A DNA stretch of 64,000 nt. Origin: Linanthus parryae (lineage: Eukaryota; Streptophyta; Magnoliopsida; Ericales; Polemoniaceae). The DNA lies in contig JALGPY010000013.1 of NCBI GenBank assembly GCA_023055425.1, positions 13,615,735-13,679,734 on the forward strand. The letters run 5' to 3'. The translations under genes and the position numbers were made by a program. This document shows positions 34,192 to 45,763 of this stretch, piece after piece. Each line of letters opens with the position of its first letter. Within the stretch, counting starts at the first letter, position 1. The notes beneath the pieces are model-generated. The model worked only from the letters and a program-made list of their open reading frames with translations. It ran no database searches and was not told the origin of the DNA.

Positions 34192-36000
34192 TCAAGGCTT
34201 TGAAAAGAAGAAAGAAAGGCTGGATTCAAGACTTTGGATCATCATCTGTGTTAGGCCTGCAGCATCTTCTTGATCAATTTCTTCTTCCTTTTCTTCCTCT
34301 TCTTCCTCATTCTCTTGCTGATCCTCTTCTTGTGCATCCTCTTCACCAAGCTCATCAGCCACCACATCATCCTCAAACAAGTCATCTGAGTTGACAAGTG
34401 TTAGAACCATTCCTTTCTGTTTCTTATGTTGTAGACCTTCTCTGAGTAGCAACCCTGAGTCAATACTGTCTTCTTTAACATGTTTCTTATCCTCAACAAC
34501 CTTTGCGCCATCATCCTCATCCCAAATAGCCTTATCCCCAGTACTCTGCTCATCAAATAGGTCCTTGGTAGATCCTGTCTTCCTTGAACCTTCTGGAGCT
34601 TGTGTATCCTCTTCTTCCACATGTACCAAGTTGATGCTCTTGGAAACACTCTTAGTCATGCACTTCATCTGCCTGAACTCAGTACTCAGCTGATATTATC
34701 CATGCTTTAGCTCATCCAGTTCATTTTCAATAAATTACGACTTCTAAAGAACTTGAGTCTGGTCCTGAGAGGTAGAATGTAGGGCTAATGGAGTGGTTAA
34801 GGACTTAGGCTTTGAAAAATTCTTGGCCTTCAACTCATCTGCAGACAATTATGAGTAGAATTTCTATTCTCCCTCACTGGTTTGAACAATTTCAATCCTT
34901 TGAAAAGACTTGTCATCTATCACTGCAAAACAAGTACTGATTGTCTCTTCCTTCTCAACAGTATGTCCAGATGGTGAAAGAAAAGTAGGAGGAGGTTGGC
35001 ATAGGGTAGAGAATGTTTCCCGTTCTTGGTACAGTAGTACTGTATGTGTTCCATAATAATGCTTGGCAGGTCAATCTCATATCCATGCATCACCAAGTGC
35101 ATCAGATACAGAATTATCTTTTGGTACCACACACCTCATCAAGATAGTAAACAAGATTTTTGGCTTCAACAATTAACACAGAACGAGTTAACTACTTAGA
35201 GGCGGTGGGTACTTTAGGAAAAAAGAACTCTTACTTAGCCATCCTTATACCATCACTCTTGCTAGGGTAGTTTTATTGTATTGTACCTCTTTGGACGAAC
35301 CAATACTCTAGCAAATTCAGCATGATCTAACTCCATATCAATACCAGCTACCTTAGATGATACAGTTAAACGAAAGCATCCACTTGTTTCAGATTCAGGT
35401 AAAAGAGTCTGGTAAGCCTAGGGTATGTTATCTTAGAGGGGTTTAGGATTTTCCAAATTGAACTCTGTTTCAATCTCCTAATATACTCCAAATCCATATT
35501 ATCCAGCATGCTAGTATTGATCATACTACATTAAGCAATTGGAGTAGTGGAAAATCCATTTAACCATATCCATAAAAAGCATGATTGATGAACCAACGAT
35601 CAGAAAGAGATTCCTTACCAGAAGATGATCTCTTTTCAGCTGTGTCCTTCTCAGTGTAAATATGAACAACCTTTCCTTTGTCTTTTTCTGATCTTTGTAT
35701 CTCCTTCCCCTTGTCTTAATTTCTGAGCTTTCTTTACCTTCTTCACCTTTCTTGGACTATCAATCTGAACATCCTTTTGTTTCACAAAACTAGCTACTTG
35801 ATTTGACTTCTTCTTGCTAGAAGTAGCAGTTTGTTCATCCTTGTCCCTTTTTCTTTTCTTCTTCGGAGGAGGAGTGTGCTGCTTTGGTGCACTGAAATTT
35901 CTACAACTGGACCTGTCACTGATAGCTTGAACTTATTCTTCTACAGTTTTTCTTTTCTTCCCTGTGTTCTTCTTTGAGCTTCCATCCATCTTGATTCTTT
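34192..36000 (-). pseudogene. Env-like / post-pol ORF of the minus-strand Sirevirus, degraded
   Basis: Downstream of pol on the minus strand is a broken reading frame. Near 35000-35130 it has the block MHGYEIDLP...LPYANLLLLFFHHLDI, matching 46640-46800 of the plus-strand element. Its C-terminal part (34192-34668) is strongly acidic (Glu/Asp runs near 34265-34330). The start near 35990 has a Lys-rich segment. In Sireviruses this position is occupied by an 'env-like' gene of unproven function. Multiple stops are present. Confidence 0.65.
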
Positions 36001-36647
36001 GAGAAGATCTCCATGAATCCATAGGGTTTGGGGTTTAGAAGAGAAAGGCAGGAAAAATCTTTTTTTTTTTTTTTTTTTTTTATTTACCACCAGATGAGCC
36101 TATTCTATGGGAAGTAGATTCTATCTTTAGCGGAAAGGTACTCGGAATACAGGTTCAATTGAATAGAAATAGAAGGCGCAAGACAAGACATGTAAGGAAG
36201 AGATGTCCCTATCAATAGAAAGGGAAGCATCAATTTAGTCATCGACTACGAACATAAGTTGGAATTCTTAAGAGAGAGAGAGATAGAAAAGAGAGAAGAT
36301 ATATACGGAAGAGTGGGAATGAAAGAAGGAAACTAAATATTTCCAAATATATGAGGAAGGAAAGTTTGTTTGAAATTAAAACTTGTGTGGAAAGGAAATA
36401 GTATTATACTGATTTGAAAAAGATCCGTTTTAAAAGGTAAAAAAATAATGTCAGCCAATTATCTACGAAGATAACACCCAACATTAGTGATCCATCATTG
36501 ATATATATATAGAATACATATTTATATTCAAAGATTTGGAAAGGATTTCAAGGCTTTGAAAAACTGTTATACTCCAGACAAAATTTTCAAGGCTTTTGAA
36601 AACCTTTTCAAAACATTGAAAAACAAATAATTTACCTGATGCTCCCC

Positions 36648-37948
36648 CTAAACCAGTGCTTCCTTATTCAAAATGCCAAGTTCTAATCTCGGGTCTGTGA
36701 ATCTATCGTCTGGCAGTGAAGATACCTGCATACTGCAAGTTAGTTGGCACAAATGATAGAGATACATCACATTTCTCCACATGATCTCTAATGAAGTGAT
36801 GTCTGACATCAATGTGCTTAGTCCTTGAATGTTGTACTGGATTCTTTGTAATTGAGATAGCACTAGTGTTGTCACATTTGATGGGGGATATCTCTGCAGT
36901 CATAACCCGGATCTCTCATCTGTTGAGCCATCCACATCACTTGTGAGCAGCAAGCTCCTCCTGCTATGTATTCAGCTTCTGCTGTTGACAAAGCTACTGA
37001 ATTTTGCTTTTTAGAATGCGAGCTTATTAGAGATGATCCAAGGAATTTACAAAAACCTGAAGTGCTTTTTCTGTCAACTTTATATCCTGCAAAATCAGCA
37101 TCTGAATAGCCACACAGAGAGAAGTAAGACTGTTTAGGATACCAAATCCCTAAGTCTTTGGTACCATTGAGATATTTGAAAATTCTTTTGACAACAACTA
37201 AGTGAGACTCTTTAGGATCAGCTTGGAATCTAGCACACATACAAACACTAAACATAATGTCTGACCTACTTGCAGTAATATAGAGCAGTGAGCCAATCAT
37301 ACCTCTGAACTCTTTCTGGTTCACACTCTTACCATTTTGATCCTTTTCTAAGGATAGTGTATAGCTCATGGGAGTTTTGGCTACCTTGGATTGAGACATA
37401 GTATACTTGTTCAGTAAATCCTTGGTGTACTTACTCTGGTGTAGGAAAATAATTTTCTTCATTTGATTTACATGAAGTCCAATAAGACTACATAAATAAG
37501 TGGAAATAGAATCATTAGTAGCCCCAAATAGAATATCATCAACATATACTTGTACTACTAAAATGTCTTTCTCATGTGTCTTTATGAAAATATTTTTGTC
37601 AACTAAGCCTCTTTTGAAATCATTCTCAAGTAAATTTTTTTGACAATCTTTCATACCAAGCTCTTGGAGCTTGTTTGAGGCTATAAAGAGCTTTGTTAAG
37701 CTTATAAACATGATTTGGAAACTCATCACTGGCAAAACCAGGAGGTTGGGAAACATATACTTCATCTTGCAGATAACCATTTAGAAATGCACATTTAACA
37801 TCCTTTTGAAAAAATTTGAGGTTCTTATGTGATGCAAATGCAAGTAACATTCTTATTGCTTTCAACCTGGCCACATGAGAAAAAGTCTCCTCATAATATG
37901 TACCTTCTTCCTGGTTGTAGGCTTGAGCTACTAGTCTTCCCTTATTCA
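36648..37948 (-). pseudogene. RT and RNase H of the minus-strand Sirevirus, 5'-truncated
   Basis: The RT part includes [35 protein letters not shown] and an intact catalytic YVDDILFG; the RNase H part includes GYSDADFAGYKVDRKSTSG, LSTAEAEYIA and HIDVRHHFI. Frame changes occur near 37640 and 36890. The gene stops abruptly at 37948, where the A2 5' LTR begins; its upstream half should continue beyond the right side of A2, outside the window. Confidence 0.88.
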
Positions 37949-38863
37949 TGATAACTTAGCACGTTTTAGGAGCTATATTTCTTTAGTATTTACCACATGA
38001 GTTAGAGGTTTTTGGGAGAGTTTAAAGCCTAATGTTGATGAAGTAATGCATGTTTATCACTTGTTTCTTCATATGTTTAATTCCAATATGGACACGTTTA
38101 ATATGTTTGATTTATGCTTTATTAGACGGATTTAATCGCTTGGTATAATGTTTGATGTCTTTGAAAGGAAACAGGGCTTAAGGAGCATATTGGATCAAGG
38201 ACGCGAGCTTCGGAAGCTAGGAAGAACAAGAAAAGAGGATCGGGAACCAAGATTTGAAGATTCAAGAACGATTCAGCAGAGCATATTTCATGAAATGGAA
38301 GTATTTCGTGCAAAATCATTTCGCACTAAATCACGGGTATTTCGCATGAAATGCCCTGGAGTTGGCGCGGAATTTCGGGACTATGTTGTAAATATCAAGA
38401 CTTTGTCTTCAGTACTTCGACCTAGGCAAAAAAATACGGTAGAACAAAGCCAATAACAAATTGGAGAACTAAGGAGAAAAATTGGAGAGCATCTAGGAGA
38501 AAGGAGAAGAGCTAGCATCGACGCGATTACACCATTTTTAGCATTTGATCTATTTTATTCCTTCTTCTATTTGTATGGAATATTACACGATGTTTTCATT
38601 AGTTATGAGTAGCTAAACTCATACCTAGGCATATATGGAGAGCCTAGGGTTTATTTTTAATGGATATTTTCGTATCCTATTGAACTTTCATGCACAATGG
38701 TTTGCTTTATGGTTGAGGTACTAGTTTATTAATCGTGTGGAGCTTTACTTGTGACGTGGTAGAGTAAATATTTATGATTAATGTTTAGTTTAGTTCATGA
38801 ACTAAACTATGCATAACGATAAATCATGTTGGCTAAACAAATGTATGATGGCTTAATTCTTAG
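37949..38863 (+). mobile_element. 5' LTR of Athila-like element A2, first part
   Basis: The LTR starts tgataacttagcacgtttta inside the minus-strand RT. It aligns with the 3' LTR from 58118 (ggagctatatttctttag, acgagcttcggaagctagga, cataccta ggcatatatgga). It is interrupted at 38863 by the plus-strand Sirevirus and resumes at 49077. It contains several ATTTCG...CGAAAT-type palindromes (38280-38355). Confidence 0.85.
38859..38863 (+). repeat. Left 5-bp target site duplication CTTAG
   Basis: CTTAG directly precedes the plus-strand Sirevirus; the identical right copy is at 49072-49076. Confidence 0.9.
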
Positions 38864-40166
38864 TGAAAGCTCAGGTTATTCAAGACTTGAAATAGCATGG
38901 CTATTTCAAGGCCTTGAAACAGCTTTCAAATCCTTGAATCAGCTTCAGGGGCTTGAAAATAGTTTGGCTAGCCTTGAAACTGGATTCAAAGCCTTGAAAC
39001 TGTTCAACCTGAGTCCATATTCTCAGGGGGAGTTTTTCTGCTAACTCTCTGATTTGATTTACTCTCTCTCTTGCATATATTTGATTATCTGTTATTAGAT
39101 GATGAAAGACAAATTGTTAAACATGTTTTTAATTGCAATATATCATCTGTTTGACCATTATAATGCAGGAAATATTGTTTCTAAGTTTTGCAGGATTATT
39201 TCCGAAATTGAGTTGCTGCAGATTTGGAAACACTTGAATACCTTGATCCTGTGATCAATCAGACGTGTGAGATAGCTTATCATGGTGGTTAAATGAAAGA
39301 TTACAACAATATCTCTGAAGATTGTGATCATTCAACCGTTGGAGAAGATTTCAAGATAGTCAAACTCTGTTGCCTACAAAAAAGGAAGGTTGTTGCTGAA
39401 AATCTGGGGAGATTTGCAGAGCTGTTTGAAGTATTTGTAGAGCTCAAATTCGAAGCAACAAAAAATAACACTCAATGGTAAAATACAGAGAAATCATTCT
39501 GGATTGACAAGCAATCAAATAATTTCTTCATCTACTCCACTCTATTCACAGAAGTTCACTCCATTTCACTGCAGTTTTTCTACTCTTAAGTGATCTTCTG
39601 TATAGAGCTATATTGGTAGATCATTTCTGTATTACTTCTACATTTCATTCTCAAGGATTGTTCAAAGTGAACAATAGATAATTCTTAGTTAATCAGTTAG
39701 CTAGAGCAGGTACTAGACAGGTTAGGGAAAACCACAAGCTATAGCAGAGTAAGGGAACTCTCTGTGCTTGAGTTCTAGGGCTTAGCTTTTGATTAATAAG
39801 AATTGAGTTGAAAATCCTGCAGGGATCTAATCCCTGAGGTAGAGGCGTATAACCAAGTGGATTGAACTCTATAGATCACTTGTCTTGTGCATTTTCAGTT
39901 CATTTACTTTCAGAGCTTTTTGCAGCATACAAAATGTTATTTTTTCAAGGGTTTGAACTTGTTTTCAAGGCCTTGAAAAAGGCATACTTGCTCTCTACTT
40001 TCTGCATCTACTTCAAAGGCTTGAACTTGTGTTCAAGGCCTTGAAATTCATTGTCTGCACAAGTTTTTATTCTTGCTAGCAAGTTTTGCAAAAAGTTGGC
40101 ATACTCTATTCAACCCCCCTTCTAGAGTATCTTAGCTGCATATACATCTGCATACTCACACTTTCA
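38864..40166 (+). mobile_element. 5' LTR of plus-strand Sirevirus-like element
   Basis: It starts TGAAAGCTCAGG and ends ...CACACTTTCA, 1303 bp, matching 47770-49071 along its whole length. A hand comparison of one 250-base block showed roughly 15 differences, so the insertion is not recent. It contains many copies or variants of the palindrome TTCAAGGCCTTGAA (for example 38897, 39964, 40032). Confidence 0.92.
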
Positions 40167-40168
40167 AT

Positions 40169-40180
40169 TGGTATCAGAGC
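40169..40180 (+). promoter_or_regulatory. Primer-binding site (tRNA-iMet type)
   Basis: TGGTATCAGAGC lies two bases after the 5' LTR and is complementary to the 3' end of initiator tRNA-Met, the usual copia primer. Confidence 0.9.
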
Positions 40181-40216
40181 TTGTATCACTGTATAAGATT
40201 TAACCATCTAGTGATC

Positions 40217-41870
40217 ATGAGTACTGCAGGTGATGGTGGTTTCTCACAAGGAAGAGCTGCTAACAGACCTCCTCTATTCTGTGGAGAAAATTTTGCTAAC
40301 TGGAAAGCACTCATGAAAATATTTATCATTGATCAAGATCTAGAGATTTGGACCATTATCCAAAATGGACCTCATACTTTCTACACAGAGAAAGATGGGA
40401 TCAGAACTCCCAAAACAGAAGACTCACTCTCCTTTTCTGAATTAGAGAAATTTTCTAAGAATTACATGGCTATTAACATTTTGTACTGTGCTTTGAGTAC
40501 AGATGAATTCAACAGGATCTCTGGATGCACAACTGCTAAAGAAATTTGGGATAAACTTGTGGTTACCTTTGAAGGAACCAGTCAAGTCAAGCATACCAAG
40601 ATCAACATCTATTAGACAATATGAGTTGTTCAAGATGAATGCAGATGATTTCATCAGAGATATGTTCAAGAGATTCACAAACATTGTCAACAACCTTGAC
40701 TCACTGGGAAAACACTTTTCCAATGAAGAAAAGGTGAGGAAGATTGTCAGAAGTCTTCTAAAGGAAAAATGGGAACCAAAAACCACAGTTATTGAGAAGC
40801 TCAGAATCTCTCAACTTTACAACTTGATGACCTACAAGGGAAGCTCCTGACACATGAGATATCTATGAATGAAGTTGATGGAGAACTCCCATAAGGTGTC
40901 AAAAATATAGCCCTCAAAGCCAAAGAGAATGAGAGAATTCAAAGCCTTGAAACTGAGGATGGTGATGATGAAGATCCAATTTACTTAATTTCCAAAGCCT
41001 TGACAAGGATTCACAAAATGAAGAGAAACTCTGGAAACGAAGAATTCAACAGAGAAAGGCATAGACCATCCATCAGCAAGGATTACAACGGTAAGTCCTC
41101 TTCACAGAACAAGTCAAAAGTTATGAACTGCTTTGAGTGTGGAGATGCAGGACACTTGATAAGAGACTATCCACACAAAAAGAGCAAGAACTTTCAGAAG
41201 AAAGATCATGACAAAAGAAAGAAAGCCATGATAGCTTCATGGAGTGATTCAGATAGCTCTAGTGAATCTGAATCTGAAGAAGCACATGCCAATCCATGCT
41301 TCATGGCCAAGCATGATGAAAGTTCTGAAAATAACATTGAGGTAATGTTAAAATGTTTAATTTCAAAGCCAAAAGAAGCTCTTTCAGAATATCTCAGGAC
41401 AATGCTTTTAAATGAGGAAGATTATCTGAAAGAGATCAGGCTTTTGAAAGAAAAAGTTCATGAGCAAGCAAAAGAAAATCTACAACTTGTTTGCCTAAAT
41501 CAGAATCTTGAAATCTCTCAGAAGAAAACTGACAGTGATTCCGAGGCCTTGAAAACCAGTTTCAAAGCCTTGAAAACACAAGTCAAGGAAGTAGTCACTG
41601 AAAACTCCTCTGTGAGTGACATCCTTTGTTAATCCAAGACATCATGTAGATGATTTAGAGAAACAAAAGATTACTCTTGCTGAGAAACTTCAAGAATCTG
41701 AATTAGTCAAAATCAAGCTTGCTGGATCAGAACATAAGTTGAACATGATTCTTGGAGGAAGTTCACAGTCTGTTCACAAAGCTGGTATTGGATTCAATCC
41801 AAACTTTCCAAGAAGAAACAATACCAAATTTGTAAAAGCTGGAAACAAAACCTCTCCTACTTGTCATTAA
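40217..41870 (+). pseudogene. Sirevirus gag, broken
   Basis: This encodes the capsid/nucleocapsid protein. The start chosen is the ATG at 40217 (MSTAGDGGF), followed by the UBN2-type pattern (FCGENFANWKALMKIFI, then CTTAKEIWDKLVVTFEGTSQVK). A stop at 40613-40615 and frame changes near 40600 and 41620 break it. The zinc knuckle near 41129 reads CFECGDAGHLIRDY, so the last Cys of CCHC is Tyr; a second knuckle near 41868-41905 is interrupted by a stop. A Ser/Glu-rich region lies at 41250-41290. Several coding-region copies of the caaagccttgaaa motif are embedded (41548, 41570). Confidence 0.88.
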
Positions 41871-42111
41871 TGCTGTAAAACTGGTCATGTTAAAATAACT
41901 TGTCCCTTTAGAAGAAGAGACCCTCACATACTGAGGAACACTTTTCCTTTTCAACTCAAAGGACAAGTTAAGCAGATTTGGGTTCCTAAAGGGGTTAGAC
42001 CACCTAACATGGTTGATCCTGAATATGAATCCAAATTCCACACTTGGTCTAACAGCTGGGTAAGGCAGTGATTGGTGCTTGCAGGTTGTTACCAAAGAAC
42101 ATAAGTGATTC

Positions 42112-43400
42112 ATGGACATTGGTTGCTCAAGACACATGAGTGGAAAGAGATCTCTATTCTCAGAATTAAAGGAGCAATCAGAAGGTTCAATAACACTTGG
42201 TGACAAAGGAAAATGCAATATTCTTTTTATTGGAAAAGTTGGTACAAATTCTGAAAACTCTATCTCTGATGTTTATCTGGTTGAAGGTTTGAAGTTTGAT
42301 TTATTTAGTGTATCTCAGCTTTGTGATAATGGTAACAAAGTTATCTTTGATAAAGAGAAGTGTGTGGTGCAAAATGAGAAATCAGGAGATTGCATTCTCA
42401 CAGCCTCTAGATCAAACAATGTTTATACTTTTCAGACTAACAAAGTTGCAGGTGAAAGTTTGAAGTATCTCAAGGCCTTGAAAGAGGATTCAAAGCTTTG
42501 TCATAGGAAGCTCGGTCATATCAGTTTACATACTTTGAACAAGTTGATTTCCAAAGACTTGGTAAGAGGATTGGCATCCACCAAGTTTAAAGAAGATGAG
42601 TTGTGCAAAGCCTGTGCACAAGGAAAGCAGACCAGAAGCTCCTACAAGCCAAAGAAGTTTGTAAGTACAACTAGACCAATTGAATTACTTCATATGGATC
42701 TCTGTGGTCCTATGAGGACTCCTACTCCAAAAGGTAAAATGTATATGCTAGTTGTTGTAGATGATTTTTCTAGATACACTGGGGTTTTGTTTCTCAAACA
42801 AAAACCTGAAGAACTCTCTGAATTTTCAAAGCTTTGCAGAGAACTTCAAAACTTGGAAAACCTACCTATAGCTTTAATCAGAAGTGATCATGGTAGAGAA
42901 TTTGATCAGTTAGAATTTGATTTATTTTTTTGATAAGCATGGTATTTCTCACAACTTTTGTGCTCCAAGAACTCATCAACAGAATGGTGTTGTTGAAAGT
43001 AAGAACATGACTCTTGAAGATATGTCAAGGAAAATGCTTCTTGAGAACAAGTTGAAAAAGCATTACTGGGCAGAAGCTGTGAATACATCAAATTATATTT
43101 TGAAGGTGCTTGATCAGACCTATTCTAAAGAAGACCCCCTATGAACTATTCAAAGGGAGGAAGCCAAACATCTCCTACTTCAGACCCTTTCGATGTACTT
43201 GTTTTATCCATAACAATGGAAAAGACAATATTGGTAAGTTTGATGCAAGAAGTGATGAAGGTATATTTCTTGGTTACTCTCTGAATATCAAAGCTTATAG
43301 AGTTTACAATAAAAAAAACAAACTGGTTGAAGAGAGCATTCATGTTATTTTTTATGAAAGTTATGATGGTCATTTGAGTGAAAGTTTGCATATTTGAATT
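42112..43400 (+). pseudogene. Sirevirus protease remnant and integrase, broken
   Basis: The protease active-site region reads MDIGCSRHMSG, where copia proteases usually have DSG, so the Ser/Thr is replaced by Ile. Then comes the GAG-pre-integrase HHCC module (CHRKLGHISLHTLNKL, ELCKACAQGKQTR, about 42500-42630). The integrase core has HMDLCGP, IALIRSDHGREF and, after a frameshift near 42925, RTHQQNGVVESKNMTLEDM. So D, D and E are all readable but in different frames. A further frameshift near 43120 precedes YELFKGRKPNISYFRPF, which is the usual post-core block. Confidence 0.88.
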
Positions 43401-43409
43401 TGAACAAGC

Positions 43410-45272
43410 ATGAATCAGAGGAAGAGACTGAGAATCCACTTGGATTCAAGAAAGGCTCAGAGGAAAATAGAATTTCAAGACCTTGGAAATAGTTCTCAAG
43501 GCCTTGAAAATACAGCTCAAAGCCTTGAAAAAGATGATCAGAAGGATTCAAGTGACAAAGCCACTACTTCAAGACCAGAAAATATCTATGGAGAACCTGA
43601 ACCATGGTCTCCAAGAAAGATATTCAAATATATCTCATCCCATCCAGCTGATAATATCATATCAGATCCAACCACTGGTACACAAACTAGGTCACAGTTG
43701 AAGAACTTATGTGCTTTTAATGCTTTTATTTCTCTTGTAGAACAAAAAACTGTGAAGGAAGCTTTACAAGAAGTGGACTGGATCATTTCTATGCAAAGTA
43801 AACTCAATGAGTTTGAGAGGAATAAGGTCTGGAACCTGGTTCCTGCACCATCAAACCAGTCTGTCATTGGTACCAGATGGGTATTCAGAAACAAGTTGGA
43901 TGAAAGTGGCAATGTAATCAGAAAAAAGCAAGGTTAGTTGCTCAAGGTTAAAATCAAGAATAAGGTATTGATTATGAAGAGACCTTTGCTCCAGTTGCCA
44001 GGTTAGAAGCAATTAGATTTTTTCTTGCATTTGCATCCTACAAGAACATGAAATTATTTCAAATGGATGTGAAGTGTGCTTTCTTGAATGGTTACTTACA
44101 AGAAGAAGTTTTTGTTGCACAACCACCTGGTTTTAATATGACAAATTTCCAGATCATGTCTACAAACTTGACAAAGCTCTTTATGGTTTGAAACAAGCTC
44201 CAAGGGCTTGGTATGAAAGACTATTGAAATTTTTACTTGAAAATGATTTCAAAAGAGGTTTAGTAGACAAAACTCTTTTCATTAAGACTCATGACAAAGA
44301 CTTGCTTGTAGTTCAGATATATGTTGAAGATATACTGTTTGAAGCTACTAATGATCAATTGTGCAGATAATTCTCAAGTCTTATGAGCAGGGAATTTGAG
44401 ATGAGCATGATGGGAGAATTGAACTTCTTCCTAGGACTTCAAATAAATCAATTGAAGAAGAGAATCTTTCTGAATCAAAGCAAGTATACAAGAGAATTTC
44501 TAAATAAGTATAGCATGGCTCAATGTAAGGAAGCCAAGACTCCCATGAGCTCTACACTATCCTTAGACAAGGATGAATCTGGTAAGAGTGTCAATGTAAA
44601 AGATTATAGAGGCATGATTGGATCATTACTCTATCTGACAGCAAGCATACCAGATATTATGTTTAGTGTATGCATGTGTGTTAGATTTCAAGCTGGTCCA
44701 AAAAGAATCACACTTAACTGCTGTGAAGAGAATATTTAGATATCTCAATGGTACCAAAGACTTAGGGTTTTGGTATCCAAGACATTCTAACTTCTCTTTG
44801 AGTGGTTTTTTCAGATGCTGACTTTGCAGGCTACAAGGTTGATAGAAAAATTACTTCTGGAACCTTTCAATTCATTGGATCATCCTTGATTAGTTGGCAT
44901 TCCAAGAAACAGAATTCAGTTGCTCTATCAACAGGTGAAGCTGAATATATAGCTGCAGGAGCATGTTGCTCACAAGTACCATGGATTACTCAACAGCTAA
45001 GAGACCTTGGATTTGACTTCAGAGGCAAACCTATTAAGTGTGAAAACACTAGTTCAATTTCAATTACACAGAATCCTGTGCAACACTCAAGAACCAAGAA
45101 CATTGATTTCAGACACCACTTCATCAGAGGTCATGCTAAGAAAGGTGATATTGTTCTTGAATTTGTTGCTAACATGCAAATTGCAGATATCTTCACCAAA
45201 CAATTAGCAGATGAGAGATTCTCATCTATAAGATTGGAATTGGGAATGATAAATAAGACTGCAGTGGTTTAG
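43410..45272 (+). pseudogene. Sirevirus RT and RNase H, broken
   Basis: The RT starts after a Ser/Gln-rich linker (43440-43600) and contains WNLVPAPSNQSVIGTRWVFR, then [38 protein letters not shown] and QIYVEDILFEAT, in which the catalytic YVDD has become YVED. Frame changes or stops occur near 43935, 44145, 44368 and 44740. RNase H follows with FSDADFAGYKVDRK, LSTGEAEYIAAGACC and RHHFIRGHAKKG (44802-45272). The minus-strand relative at 36648-37948 keeps YVDD. Confidence 0.9.
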
Positions 45273-45763
45273 GGGGGGCATAAGGTAAGAAAGGTAAGCT
45301 GTATGTGTTTACAAAGGTTTGAACTGAGTTCAAAGCCTTGAAAATCAGTTCAAAGCCTTGAATTTTACTTGTTGCAGTGTCACAGTATTTCAAGACCTTG
45401 AAAACTCTTTCAAAGCCTTGAAAATGAATCTGTTACACCAATAGTAAAGAAACATGGATCATTCTATACTGGGTGATATCTCTGTAGATATTTGCCTAAT
45501 ATAGCCCCTACCCTTTTCAAAATTTTTTGATTTAGCCAAAAATAGTATTAGTATATTCTATTTTCCAACGGCATAATAGTTTGAAATTTATCTGATCTCT
45601 GCAAATCTTTTTGAAAATCAGAAGAGATACTAGTTTCCTTTTGAAACTCAAACTCTTCCAGTATTTATCCTCTTCTCTTATCCTTCATTCCGTATCATTA
45701 CATCTCTCTCTTTTATTCTCCCTAACCCTAATGAGGACAAGAAGGGCCTCATAAATAATCAAG

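Noticed and set aside
37949..38456. Open frame at 38148-38456 as a small host gene
   Set aside because: It falls in the A2 LTR; the same sequence appears in the 3' LTR.
40169..40180. tRNA gene near primer-binding sites
   Set aside because: Only the short tRNA complement is present, not a full tRNA cloverleaf.
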